Source: an uncultured Prevotellaceae bacterium (lineage in GTDB: Bacteria; Bacteroidota; Bacteroidia; Bacteroidales; Muribaculaceae). Taken from it: a stretch of 64,000 bases of DNA. The notes beneath the pieces are model-generated. The model saw only the letters and a list, made by a program, of their open reading frames with translations, was not told where the DNA came from and ran no database searches. The position numbers and the translations under genes were made by a program. The first letter of the stretch is position 1, and each line of letters begins with the position of its first letter. The DNA is taken from positions 1-64,000 of the forward strand of contig CAMYUW010000003.1 of assembly GCA_947302275.1 (NCBI GenBank). Direction: 5' to 3'. Positions 38,992 to 48,425 of the stretch are shown here, piece by piece.

Positions 38992-40539
38992 ATGTTAGCG
39001 AGGACGATTGCAGCTGCTGTTCAGGGAATAAACGCCATCAAGGTGGAGGTGGAAGTCACTGTTGACTGGGGATCCGGCTTCATGATTATCGGCCTGCCCG
39101 ACACGGCGGTCAAGGAGAGTGCCGAACGCGTGAGATGTGCAATCAAGCAGGCTGGGTATCACTTCCCGGGCAGGAAAGTGATGCTGAATATGTCGCCTGC
39201 TGATGTCAAGAAGGAAGGGTCAGCCTATGACCTGCCGCTGGCCATTGGCATCATGGCTGGAGACGAGAAAATCAATCCCGAACGCTTGGATCGTTACATG
39301 CTCATGGGTGAACTCTCGCTCGATGGTAGCCTGCGGCCCATCAAGGGGGCATTGCCCATGGCGATACTGGCACGGGAACTGCATCTGGACGGCTTCATCC
39401 TGCCCCGTGCCAATGCGCTCGAAGCAGCAGTTGTCAACAACCTCAACATCTACGGCGTGGATAACTTCAACGATGTGGTGAAGTTTTTCAACGGAGAAAT
39501 TGAATTGGAGCCGACCGTGGTCGATACACGGGCCGAATTTGCCAAGGCGCAAGGCGTTTTCCCCTACGACTTCGCCGATGTCAAGGGTCAAGAAAATGTC
39601 AAGCGGGCATTTGAGGTGGCTTGCGCCGGTGGGCATAACATCCTGCTGGTAGGGAGCCCAGGATCGGGTAAGTCAATGATGGCCAAGCGCCTACCATCCA
39701 TCTTGCCGCCGCTCACACTGAGTGAGGCCCTGGAGACAACCAAAATTCATAGCGTGGCAGGCAAAGTGCCCTTTGGCACCACACTGATGACGACACGCCC
39801 CTTCCGTGCGCCACACCACACCATTTCGCCCGTAGCCCTCGTGGGCGGCGGTTCCTACCCCATGCCCGGCGAAATTTCCCTCGCCCACAATGGCGTCCTC
39901 TTCCTGGACGAACTGCCTGAATTTTCGAGAAATGTGCTGGAGGTGATGCGCCAGCCGCTGGAAGACAGGATAATAAGCATCAGTAGGGCGAAATATTCGA
40001 CCGAATATCCCGCGTCGTTTATGCTCGTGGCGAGCATGAATCCGTGCCCGTGCGGGTACTATGGACACCCCAAGAAGAAGTGCGTCTGCAATGAGTACCA
40101 GCGCACCCACTACATGAGCAAGATTTCGGGCCCGCTACTTGACCGTATCGACCTGCAGATCGAGGTCCAGCCCGTTGATTTTGACCAGATGTCAAGTAAG
40201 GCCCCAGGCGAACCCAGTGCCGCCATCCGCCAGCGTGTCATCGCCGCCAGAATGATACAGGAGCGCCGCTTCAAGGACGAACCTGGCATCCACTGCAACG
40301 CCCAGATGACCCCCTCCCTGCTGCACAAATACGCCGAGCCCAACGCCGCCGGCCTGGAAAAGCTTCGCGACGCCATGGAACGCATGAACATGAGTGCCCG
40401 CGCCTACGACCGCATCTTCAAAGTCGCCCGCACCATCGCCGACCTCGAAGGCACCGCCGACGTCCTCGACCACCACATCATGGAAGCCATCGCCTACCGC
40501 AACCTCGACCGCCCCACCTACCTCGGGTTCACATTATAA
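38992..40539 (+). CDS. comM: YifB/ComM family Mg chelatase-like ATPase
   Basis: ARTIAAAVQGINAIKVEVEVTVDWGSGFMIIGLPDTAVKES; MNPCPCGYYGHP; 515 aa with intact C-terminus. Confidence 0.92.
   Translation: MLARTIAAAVQGINAIKVEVEVTVDWGSGFMIIGLPDTAVKESAERVRCAIKQAGYHFPGRKVMLNMSPADVKKEGSAYDLPLAIGIMAGDEKINPERLDRYMLMGELSLDGSLRPIKGALPMAILARELHLDGFILPRANALEAAVVNNLNIYGVDNFNDVVKFFNGEIELEPTVVDTRAEFAKAQGVFPYDFADVKGQENVKRAFEVACAGGHNILLVGSPGSGKSMMAKRLPSILPPLTLSEALETTKIHSVAGKVPFGTTLMTTRPFRAPHHTISPVALVGGGSYPMPGEISLAHNGVLFLDELPEFSRNVLEVMRQPLEDRIISISRAKYSTEYPASFMLVASMNPCPCGYYGHPKKKCVCNEYQRTHYMSKISGPLLDRIDLQIEVQPVDFDQMSSKAPGEPSAAIRQRVIAARMIQERRFKDEPGIHCNAQMTPSLLHKYAEPNAAGLEKLRDAMERMNMSARAYDRIFKVARTIADLEGTADVLDHHIMEAIAYRNLDRPTYLGFTL
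40369..40527 (+). repeat. comM 3'-end repeat, copy 1 (within intact comM)
   Basis: gacgccatggaacgcatgaacatgagtgcccgc...cgccccacctacctcggg. Confidence 0.95.
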
Positions 40540-40552
40540 TTAATGCAGAAAT

Positions 40553-41575
40553 ATGCCTGACCAAGAGAGAAATATCATCATCTACCGCACTGCCGATGGC
40601 CGTGCTTCAGTAGCGCTATATGCCCATGACGGCAAGATTTGGGTCAACCAACAGCAGATGGCAGAACTTTTTGCCACCTCCAAGCAATCCATCAGTTATC
40701 ACATAGTTAACATCCTGAAAGAAAATGAATTAACAAAAGATTCAGTTGTCAAAGAATTTTTGACAACTGCCGCCGATGGCAAGAGTTACAATGTCATTTT
40801 CTATTCGTTGGAGATGATTATTGCAGTGGGTTATCGTGTACGTGGCGTACGTGGTACTCAATTCCGCCAATGGGCAACGGAACATTTGACCGAGTATTTG
40901 GTTAAGGGATTCACAATGGACGATGAGCGTTTAAAGAATCCCGATGGTCGTCCCGACTATTTTGATGAACTGTTAGCGAGAATTCGGGACATTCGGGCCT
41001 CGGAAAAGCGTTTTTATCAAAAAATTCGCGACCTGTTCTCACTCAGTAGCGACTACGATAAAACAGACAAGGCAACACAGATGTTCTTTGCCGAGACACA
41101 GAACAAATTACTCTATGCTGTTACTCATCAAACCGCCGCCGAATTGATTTGCGCCCGTGCTGATGCCGAGAAGCCCAATATGGGTCTGACCACATGGAAA
41201 GGTTCCATCGTACGCAAGGGCGATATCACCATTGCAAAAAACTATCTGCAAGATGCTGAAATCGACAGGCTGAACCGCCTCGTTGACATCTTCTTGACAT
41301 CAGCCGAAATGCGCGTACAAGATAGACGAGACCTCACCCTTGACTACTGGCGTGACAACGTTGACAACCTTCTCGCCTTCCAGGGAATGGACGTTCTCCA
41401 AGACAAAGGCTCCGTCTCCAATGCCCAGATGGAGCATCACGTCCGTGAAGTCTACGCCGATTTCGACACCAAACGCAAGCAACTCGAAGCCCAGCAAGCC
41501 GACGCCGACGACCTAAAACTCCTCGAAGACATCGAGAAACGAATCCTCAACCAATCAAGTAACGAGCAAGAATAG
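40553..41575 (+). CDS. RhuM family (virulence RhuM-like) protein
   Basis: [48 protein letters not shown]...[28 protein letters not shown]. Confidence 0.85.
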   Translation: MPDQERNIIIYRTADGRASVALYAHDGKIWVNQQQMAELFATSKQSISYHIVNILKENELTKDSVVKEFLTTAADGKSYNVIFYSLEMIIAVGYRVRGVRGTQFRQWATEHLTEYLVKGFTMDDERLKNPDGRPDYFDELLARIRDIRASEKRFYQKIRDLFSLSSDYDKTDKATQMFFAETQNKLLYAVTHQTAAELICARADAEKPNMGLTTWKGSIVRKGDITIAKNYLQDAEIDRLNRLVDIFLTSAEMRVQDRRDLTLDYWRDNVDNLLAFQGMDVLQDKGSVSNAQMEHHVREVYADFDTKRKQLEAQQADADDLKLLEDIEKRILNQSSNEQE

Positions 41576-41580
41576 ATGGT

Positions 41581-41738
41581 GACGCCATGGAACGCATGAA
41601 CATGAGCGCCCGAGCCTACGACCGCATCCTCAAAGTCGCCCGCACCATCGCCGACCTCGAGGCCTGCGCCGACGTCCTCGACCACCACATCATGGAAGCC
41701 ATCGCCTACCGCAACTCGACCGCCCCACCTACCTGGGC
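41581..41738 (+). repeat. comM 3'-end repeat, copy 2 (non-coding remnant)
   Basis: gacgccatggaacgcatgaacatgagcgcccgagcctacgaccgcatcctc...; single-base deletion in 'gcaactcgac' shifts the frame. Confidence 0.92.
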
Positions 41739-41828
41739 AACAATTTGTAAATCGTGGTTCAGTTATTTGTTTTCAGTAAAAAAGCTCAAAAAGCATAGTT
41801 TTAACTAATAAAATTGTGTGGAATGTAA

Positions 41829-42488
41829 TTAATTCTTCTCTGTCACTATTCCTAAATTCTCCATTTTTTTCCAGAATAATTGCATAGTTCGTTCATATAT
41901 TTCTGACAAGCAATTTCTGTAAGATGTCGTTTTTCTTATTCTATCAGTATCTCCCTTTATTTGTTGCGCTAGCGACGTGAAATTGATAACTGATTGCTTT
42001 GATATTAATGAGAGAATGAGATTCATCTGGTTCAAATAATTCATTTGATTTGGACGTTCAGAAAGAATCGCGTAATATAGAGCAGCATGATAGAATGTAA
42101 ATGCTTCTATGTGTTGTCCTTTTGTCATATGGGATTCTGCGATTTCTCCACATAATCCTGATTGCAGGTTATAGGCTTCTTTAGTATGAAGTCTATCATT
42201 TTCTGCAAGTATGCGTTCGTTGTCAATAAGATCATTTTGCCGTTTCTCTAATTCAGCCAACTTGTCACGCATCTCTATTGCATTGATGATTTGCCATCCA
42301 ACGATTACTGTAAAGATTATAGCTAAAAGGGCTACAATGACACCAATAAAGGTATCCAATGAAACCACAGAAAGTTCGATGCTTCCAAATAACCAAAGCC
42401 CCCAAACGGACAAGACTCCAACAAATGAGATAAGTGATAGAATAAAAGTTATCTTAGTTTTCATAGCCGATGATAATTCTTGTGTCAA
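41829..42488 (-). CDS. Two-TM membrane protein with cytoplasmic helical domain, unknown function
   Basis: 219 aa; starts 9 bp after the ATPase stop on the same strand. Confidence 0.65.
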   Translation of the reverse strand: MTQELSSAMKTKITFILSLISFVGVLSVWGLWLFGSIELSVVSLDTFIGVIVALLAIIFTVIVGWQIINAIEMRDKLAELEKRQNDLIDNERILAENDRLHTKEAYNLQSGLCGEIAESHMTKGQHIEAFTFYHAALYYAILSERPNQMNYLNQMNLILSLISKQSVINFTSLAQQIKGDTDRIRKTTSYRNCLSEIYERTMQLFWKKMENLGIVTEKN

Positions 42489-42497
42489 AATCCTTTT

Positions 42498-43958
42498 CTA
42501 CAAGCCGAAAGACTCTTTAGTTGCCTTTAGGGTATTCTCTCCAACGGTATAGGCATAACAAGCGACAGGCATAAACTGCAAGCAACCATATGGCATCGTC
42601 TTTTTACCCTCTTCTGAAATAGAGGTCACAATTGCATAGGAAAGACCATTCGTTCTCATAAAGGTTTCCAAAGATTTCAGTTCTAAAGATGGGTTAGCAT
42701 AAGGTCTATTTGACCATTTTACTTCCACTGCCCAATCTGGTTTTTGCTTAGCCTCATTTATGCCGACAATGTCCACCTCTCCTTTCTTCTTGTTTCCTTC
42801 GTTCCAGTTAGCGTAGGCAATGTTTGCATTTCTGGGTATCCATTGGGCATACACCGCAGTTTCCACCATATTACCAATAACCTCGTCATTTTCGTCAATG
42901 GGTTGAAAAAGAGCACATCTTAGTGATGGATTTGTCAGGTATAGTTTAAATAGCATTTCTCGTCTATACTCTTTTGCTGTGTCATCGGCCCTGCGTATCT
43001 TTTTTATCAAAAAGGCAGCTTCCAAATATTGAATATACTTACGAAGTGTATCTTTTTTGACACCAGAGTCTTTAGATAAACCTTCATATGAGAATTGAGC
43101 ACCTGAATGATATGCAATCATAGTAAAAAGGGAGTTAAGTTCTTGGACGTCCGTTATGCCGTATAAACTTGGTAAGTCCCTGAGCAAGACTTTGTCAATA
43201 ATGTCATGTCTGATAAATTGACCTGGATTCTCTTGTATTTGTTTAGAAAATACCACCTCTGGATATCCGCCATAGTTGATGTAGTCAATAAACAACTTAT
43301 TCAATTTCGCAATGTTAATTGTAGTGTTTCCAACTATAATATGATGGTTCCATTCCATTTCAAAGGGCATCATCAGCTGAGCATAATCTCTTAAGTGAAC
43401 AAATTCATAAAAAGTCAATGGCGGTAGATTAAAATCAGTAAATCGTCCAGCACCACTTTCATTACTGCGCTTTTTCAATTCTGCAGCAGCTGATCCCGAA
43501 GCAACAAACTTTACATTATAATAGGTATCAACTAATGATTTCAAATTCACTTCCCAATCCTTCAAGTATTGAATCTCATCAAAAAAGACATAGAATTTCT
43601 CTTTGCTATTAGGTTTGCCTAATGCCTGTTTTGCTAAATTGAATAGTTGTTCTAACAATATTTTGTTGTAGATTGGAGTTTCAACTGAAATATAGATAAT
43701 ATTCTGAGTAGATACCCCATCGGCAATTAAACGCTGAATAGTATGGTATATCATAACAGTTTTTCCAACACGACGAGGTCCCATAAGTATGATGGCACGC
43801 CTTATCTCAGAATCAACTACCAAAGGATAGAAAATATCAAGATATAAACGAGGATGCATCTCTGCATAATAGGGTGAGATTTCATTCTCTGTCCACCAGG
43901 GATTATCTACTTTGAGTCTCCCGATAACCTGTTTTTCTATTAGTTCGTTGTATAGCAT
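42498..43958 (-). CDS. AAA ATP-binding protein, DUF4143 type
   Basis: IILMGPRRVGKTVMIYHTI, FYVFFDEIQYLKDWEVNLKSLVDTY, C-terminal GEVDIVGINEAKQKPDWAVEVKWS. Confidence 0.88.
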   Translation of the reverse strand: MLYNELIEKQVIGRLKVDNPWWTENEISPYYAEMHPRLYLDIFYPLVVDSEIRRAIILMGPRRVGKTVMIYHTIQRLIADGVSTQNIIYISVETPIYNKILLEQLFNLAKQALGKPNSKEKFYVFFDEIQYLKDWEVNLKSLVDTYYNVKFVASGSAAAELKKRSNESGAGRFTDFNLPPLTFYEFVHLRDYAQLMMPFEMEWNHHIIVGNTTINIAKLNKLFIDYINYGGYPEVVFSKQIQENPGQFIRHDIIDKVLLRDLPSLYGITDVQELNSLFTMIAYHSGAQFSYEGLSKDSGVKKDTLRKYIQYLEAAFLIKKIRRADDTAKEYRREMLFKLYLTNPSLRCALFQPIDENDEVIGNMVETAVYAQWIPRNANIAYANWNEGNKKKGEVDIVGINEAKQKPDWAVEVKWSNRPYANPSLELKSLETFMRTNGLSYAIVTSISEEGKKTMPYGCLQFMPVACYAYTVGENTLKATKESFGL

Positions 43959-44170
43959 ATTGTAGATTTTAAGGTTGCAAATATAATCAATTTCTTCTTA
44001 ATCTGTAAAAATCCAATAAAATAAAATGATTTTTTTCTTCTTAATATATAGATTTTGATATATTAAAGAAATTTGCTGATGGATATTTCTCTTAAAATAT
44101 CCATAAAAAAGCATATGATGAATTAGAATATACATTTAAGCCTTTGATTTTCAGTTCGACAAAATAATAA

Positions 44171-44206
44171 TATAGATTAAGTAGATTCGAATCTGCTTAA
44201 TCTATA
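44171..44206. repeat. 36-bp near-perfect palindrome
   Basis: TATAGATTAAGTAGATTC/GAATCTGCTTAATCTATA, one mismatch. Confidence 0.7.
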
Positions 44207-44253
44207 CTTTTGATAACGTATTGGATTTAGAGTTGCTCATATGCAAACATGGA

Positions 44254-44397
44254 GAGCATCCTCAAAGTCGCCCGCACCATCGCCGACCTCGAGGGCACCG
44301 CCGACGTCCTCGACCACCACAACAGGGGCGCACATCAGCCTACCGCAACCTCGACCGCCCCACCTACCTAGGCTCCTAACCTATAATGCAGAAAAAT
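44254..44397 (+). repeat. comM 3'-end repeat, copy 3
   Basis: gcatcctcaaagtcgcccgcaccatcgccgacctcgagggcacc...cctaggctcctaacctataatgcagaaa; similarity continues past the comM stop. Confidence 0.9.
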
Positions 44398-44516
44398 GGG
44401 AGTAATACTTCAGATTTTCGCTGAATTTTTGAAGTAGCACTTCAGATTTTCTGAATTTTGACGTTGCCATTCCCAACCATCTACTTCGCCGAATCCCTCT
44501 ACAGCCAGGCACCGAC

Positions 44517-44852
44517 GTTTATTGTCATGCGCTTGAACATCTTGTCATACAAGAGTTGCGTGCCTTTATGTCTTACCGCAAGCCACTGAAGTCACTTACC
44601 TATTGGCACACGCTGGACAACAAATATGAGGTGGATGCTGTCCTCGGTGATGCCGAGGTTGCTATCGAAGTTAAATCTTCCATGAACGTCGGTTCGCATG
44701 ACACCAAGGGACTGAAAGCCTTCAGTGAAGAATATCCCGAAGCGAAGTTGTACCTTCTTTCGCTTGAAGATCGGCCCCGCAAGTTCAATGGCGTGGAAGT
44801 ATGGCCCGTTGAACAATTCTTTAAACGCCTTTGGTCCGGCAAGATTATTTGA
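44517..44852 (+). pseudogene. C-terminal remnant of a DUF4143 ATPase
   Basis: VYCHALEHLVIQELRAFMSYRKPLKSLTYWHTLDNKYEVDAVLGDAEVAIEVKSS; AAA domain missing. Confidence 0.8.
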
Positions 44853-44976
44853 CCGCATCCTCAAAGTCGCCCGCACCATCGCCGACCTCGTAGGCATCGC
44901 CGACGTCCTCGACCACCACAACAGGGGCGCACATCAGCCTTATCGCAACCTCGACCGCCCCACCTACCTGGGTAGC
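44851..44976 (+). repeat. comM 3'-end repeat, copy 4
   Basis: gaccgcatcctcaaagtcgcccgcaccatcgccgacctcgtaggcatcgcc...cacctacctgggt. Confidence 0.9.
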
Positions 44977-45024
44977 AACTTTTTTGCATTGTCAATTCCT
45001 TGAATTTTGCTAAATTTGGGGATT

Positions 45025-45059
45025 CTAATCACTAAATTCATATGAAATTGGGTGATTAG
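45025..45059. repeat. Palindrome CTAATCAC...AATTCATATGAAATT...GTGATTAG
   Basis: 8-bp perfect outer arms with a nearly palindromic interior. Confidence 0.6.
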
Positions 45060-45176
45060 ACTCAGAACATCAGTTTAACAAACACTATCAGAATTCCGAT
45101 TTCATCGTGTTCAACAAGGAAAACTTTTGGCCATTCCTCTCTTGAACCCTGTCGCAGCCATATCAAACTAAAAGTC

Positions 45177-45704
45177 ATGGAGATATTACATCAATATTTT
45201 TACCGCCAGGGGTTGGCGGCTACTAAGGCAGTAATCTATACCATACTGTCTGTGGTGTTTGTCGCTTTCGCAGTGTACAGCTTTATCCATTGGGAACTGT
45301 CGTTCATGTTTCATGACTGGCATGGTTACGTGATACTCATTGTCTATGGCCTGATAACACTTGCCATGATACTGTCGGCTATAGAATCGTTCCGGAAAGC
45401 CGCAAAAGCTCGTCACGGCATACCTGCATTTGCTGTCGGTGCTGACTTTTTCGTCTTCTACGACAATGACGGCTCGGCTACAATGATACCCTTTGCTGAC
45501 TGTGAACAGGTGAGGTTCAAGACCACCTTACAATTCCGTGTACCCACGCTTAGGCTCATCGTGAAATATCACGAATGGATGGACCCTGATAACACCCTTC
45601 GTTTCGAAGTGGGGTTAAGCGAACTCAATCGCCCCGTCAAGGAGATTGACAGACAGCTGAAAAAAGTGTATCAGAAATACAAGAAAGCGTCTCCCGACCA
45701 ATAA
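45177..45704 (+). CDS. Two-TM membrane protein, unknown function
   Basis: 175 aa; two hydrophobic helices then PH-like soluble region. Confidence 0.65.
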   Translation: MEILHQYFYRQGLAATKAVIYTILSVVFVAFAVYSFIHWELSFMFHDWHGYVILIVYGLITLAMILSAIESFRKAAKARHGIPAFAVGADFFVFYDNDGSATMIPFADCEQVRFKTTLQFRVPTLRLIVKYHEWMDPDNTLRFEVGLSELNRPVKEIDRQLKKVYQKYKKASPDQ

Positions 45705-45747
45705 TACCCTTTGACAGCACCAAATCGTAAGCACCCAAAGTCAAGGA

Positions 45748-45795
45748 GGAAGATCATGTCCGCCAGGACCTACGACCGGATCATCAAATATGCGT
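45748..45795 (+). repeat. comM 3'-end repeat, copy 5 (strongly decayed fragment)
   Basis: Reads KIMSARTYDRIIKYA versus com[17 protein letters not shown]. Confidence 0.65.
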
Positions 45796-45975
45796 CTTGA
45801 CTATGTTTTTGAGAAATTCCATTGATCGCAGCTGTTATAGTGGGAGAGGTGGAACAATTTTTGCAGTGAATAAAGTAACATGGTGAATAAAATAAAGGGT
45901 TGCATGATAGGGTTTAAAGGGTTCTGACCTTCAGGCGACACCGAATATGGATTTAAGGGACCTGGCAATAATATT

Positions 45976-46659
45976 ATGAAACGGGAAGAAACATATATTC
46001 CTTACAAGGAAAGAACACCTAAGGAGTTGTGCCGGGACATCAATCTCAGGGCCGAGAAGCTGTTTCTCAAGAAGGATAAGTATGGCCTGCTCTTTTTCGC
46101 TGTGTTTTTCTTAGTGCTGGTGGCTCTGCACTTGTACGACAAGACTTATGTGAGTTTGTGGTTCGGATTCTTAGTGGTGGGCACCATCATGGCGGGTGGC
46201 TTTGTATTCTTCAAAACCTATTTTTCTAAGAAAGATAAGTATCGCTCGCTCATTTGGGGTGTGGCTATCCTAGTGTGTGCGGTTCTGGAATGGCACGAAA
46301 AGACGTATGTAAATTGGAAGTTAGGAATCATTGTTGTGGGGGGCATACTGTTTGTGACATCTTCATTCTTCATAGTCAACAAAAAATTGGTGAATGACAT
46401 GAATCTTGCTGCAAACCCCAAGCAGTTTTTCCCTATGGCCAAAAAGCTGAAAAAGAGTTTCCAGAATAGAAATTTTATTTGCCTTTCTCTCTTAATATGG
46501 CTTCCTTTCCTACTACTCGATGACCTTCAGGATGGATGGTGGTTTACATGCTTACTCATTCTCTATGTGGTCGGAGCTCTTTTTAGTAACCGGGATTTTT
46601 GGATTGATTCCACTTTTAATGATGATTTGGAAGAACTAGAGTACCGACTCGAAGAATGA
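45976..46659 (+). CDS. Multi-TM membrane protein, unknown function
   Basis: 227 aa with repeated hydrophobic hairpins. Confidence 0.65.
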   Translation: MKREETYIPYKERTPKELCRDINLRAEKLFLKKDKYGLLFFAVFFLVLVALHLYDKTYVSLWFGFLVVGTIMAGGFVFFKTYFSKKDKYRSLIWGVAILVCAVLEWHEKTYVNWKLGIIVVGGILFVTSSFFIVNKKLVNDMNLAANPKQFFPMAKKLKKSFQNRNFICLSLLIWLPFLLLDDLQDGWWFTCLLILYVVGALFSNRDFWIDSTFNDDLEELEYRLEE

Positions 46660-46712
46660 GGTTCAGTGCGTTGACTCAAAATATCTGATTATCATTAGAG
46701 TACAGTGCTACA

Positions 46713-46757
46713 ACATCCTTGACCTGCACGATAAAGCGGTGTGCCAGTCAAGGATGT
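46713..46757. terminator. Stem-loop between convergent genes
   Basis: ACATCCTTGAC...GTCAAGGATGT. Confidence 0.65.
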
Positions 46758-46805
46758 GCTATATGCGGCTCGTTAAGCCCTGCCAGTCGGTGGGACGATA
46801 GTTTC

Positions 46806-48425
46806 TTAGTGGTACAGGAAGCGTTTGATGCTCATTTTGGGAGTCTTTTCAAAAGGCTCCTTCATCATTTCCACTGCTGAGATCTTGCTGTAATTGGGGA
46901 GGGATGCGTTGGCTGTATCGCGGATCTTCCCTGGAATGGCAGCCCTGGTCTCCTCGTCCATATCTTCGGGAAGATCAGAATAGACAAGCGCCACAATTTT
47001 GCCGCCACGGTCCACCACAAGGCATTCGTCCACATACTGGCAGTTGTTCAAGACAGCCTCCACCTCCTCGGGATAAATGTTTTGACCAGAAGAGTTCAGA
47101 ATCATCGACTTGATGCGGCCACGGATAAAGATGTTGCCCTTTGCATCAATCACGCCCAAATCGCCAGTGCGGAACCAGCCATCCTCGGTCAAAGAGGCTT
47201 CAGTGGCTTCGGGATTCTTATAATAACCAATCGTGAGGTTGCGGCCCCGGGCTTGGATTTCGCCAGGTATGTGTTGCGGATCCTCAGAGTCGATGCGGAG
47301 CTCGTGGACAGGCTTCCCGCAAGAACCCGGCACAAACTTGGTCCACCATTCATATCCCAGCAACGGGCAGGCTTCAGTCATACCATAGCCAACGGTATAG
47401 GGCAGGCGTATCTTTTTAAAGCAACGCTCCGCCTCAGGATTGAGGGCAGCACCACCCATGATGAAACAGCGCACTGCTCCACCGAAAGCCTCAATGACTT
47501 TACTGCGGATTTTCTTGTAAATCAGTTGATTCAATAAGGGTATAGCCAGCAATGATTTCGTTTTCTCAATCGCAGGCTTGATGGCATTGGCATAGATTTT
47601 CTCCATCACCAGCGGAACTGTGACCACCATATAGGGTTTGATGTCCTGCATCGCCTTGAGAAGGGTAGTTGGAGATGGGGTTTTACCCAGGAAATAAACG
47701 GTGACACCATCAACGTTGGGATGGATAAACTCAATAGCCAATCCGTACATGTGAGCCAAGGGCAGCATCGAGACAACGGTTTCACCGGGACGGTTCGGGA
47801 AATGAGAGTTGGCAAAGTCATCGGTATCCGACATGGCGCTATAAGTGAGCATCACGCCTTTGGGGTTACCAGTAGTTCCTGACGTGTAGTTGATGATGGC
47901 CAAATCATCCAGATTGTCGTCAGGATAAGACACCTGCTCCGGAAACATGCCATCGGGATACTGCTGTGCAAAGGCATTCCTGCGGTTCTGCCAGGCTTCG
48001 GCCACTTCATCATCACGGTGCCAAAGCATGTTGCCGTCCTTCACATTGATGGCAGCCCTCAGATTAGGCATTTCATCGGGATTCATTTTTGCCCAGATGT
48101 CATCATCGACAAAAAGCAGAACACTGTCTGAATGGTTAGTGAGGTTGGAGACAGTGCTCGGATGAAAGTCTGCCAACAGCGGGACAGCCACACAGCCATT
48201 GACATTGATTCCCCAGAACGTCATCGCCCAGCGGGCAGAGTTGCGTGCACAGATGGCGATTTTATCGCCTTTGCCTATCCCGGTAGCGGCAAAGAAGATG
48301 CGGAAACGTTCCACGTTGATGGCCAGTTGCGCATAGGTAAAGGAATCGCCATTGTAATCACACAGGGCTTTACGGGTCCATTGTGAGTGGACCGTATCTT
48401 CTAAATTCTTCAGATAGTGCCTCAT
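46806..48425 (-). CDS. AMP-dependent synthetase/acyl-CoA ligase
   Basis: INYTSGTTGNPKGVMLTYSAM; YTVGYGMTEACPLLGYE; GWFRTGDLGVIDAKGNIFIRGRIKSMI. Confidence 0.9.
   Translation of the reverse strand: MRHYLKNLEDTVHSQWTRKALCDYNGDSFTYAQLAINVERFRIFFAATGIGKGDKIAICARNSARWAMTFWGINVNGCVAVPLLADFHPSTVSNLTNHSDSVLLFVDDDIWAKMNPDEMPNLRAAINVKDGNMLWHRDDEVAEAWQNRRNAFAQQYPDGMFPEQVSYPDDNLDDLAIINYTSGTTGNPKGVMLTYSAMSDTDDFANSHFPNRPGETVVSMLPLAHMYGLAIEFIHPNVDGVTVYFLGKTPSPTTLLKAMQDIKPYMVVTVPLVMEKIYANAIKPAIEKTKSLLAIPLLNQLIYKKIRSKVIEAFGGAVRCFIMGGAALNPEAERCFKKIRLPYTVGYGMTEACPLLGYEWWTKFVPGSCGKPVHELRIDSEDPQHIPGEIQARGRNLTIGYYKNPEATEASLTEDGWFRTGDLGVIDAKGNIFIRGRIKSMILNSSGQNIYPEEVEAVLNNCQYVDECLVVDRGGKIVALVYSDLPEDMDEETRAAIPGKIRDTANASLPNYSKISAVEMMKEPFEKTPKMSIKRFLYH

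Noticed and set aside
41587-41808. [28 protein letters not shown]...
   Set aside because: This is comM-end copy 2 read as an ORF; it has a frameshift and no upstream domain, so treated as a repeat remnant.
40369-46700. Integrase or transposase driving the comM island
   Set aside because: No tyrosine/serine recombinase or transposase ORF is recognisable in the window, so none is reported.
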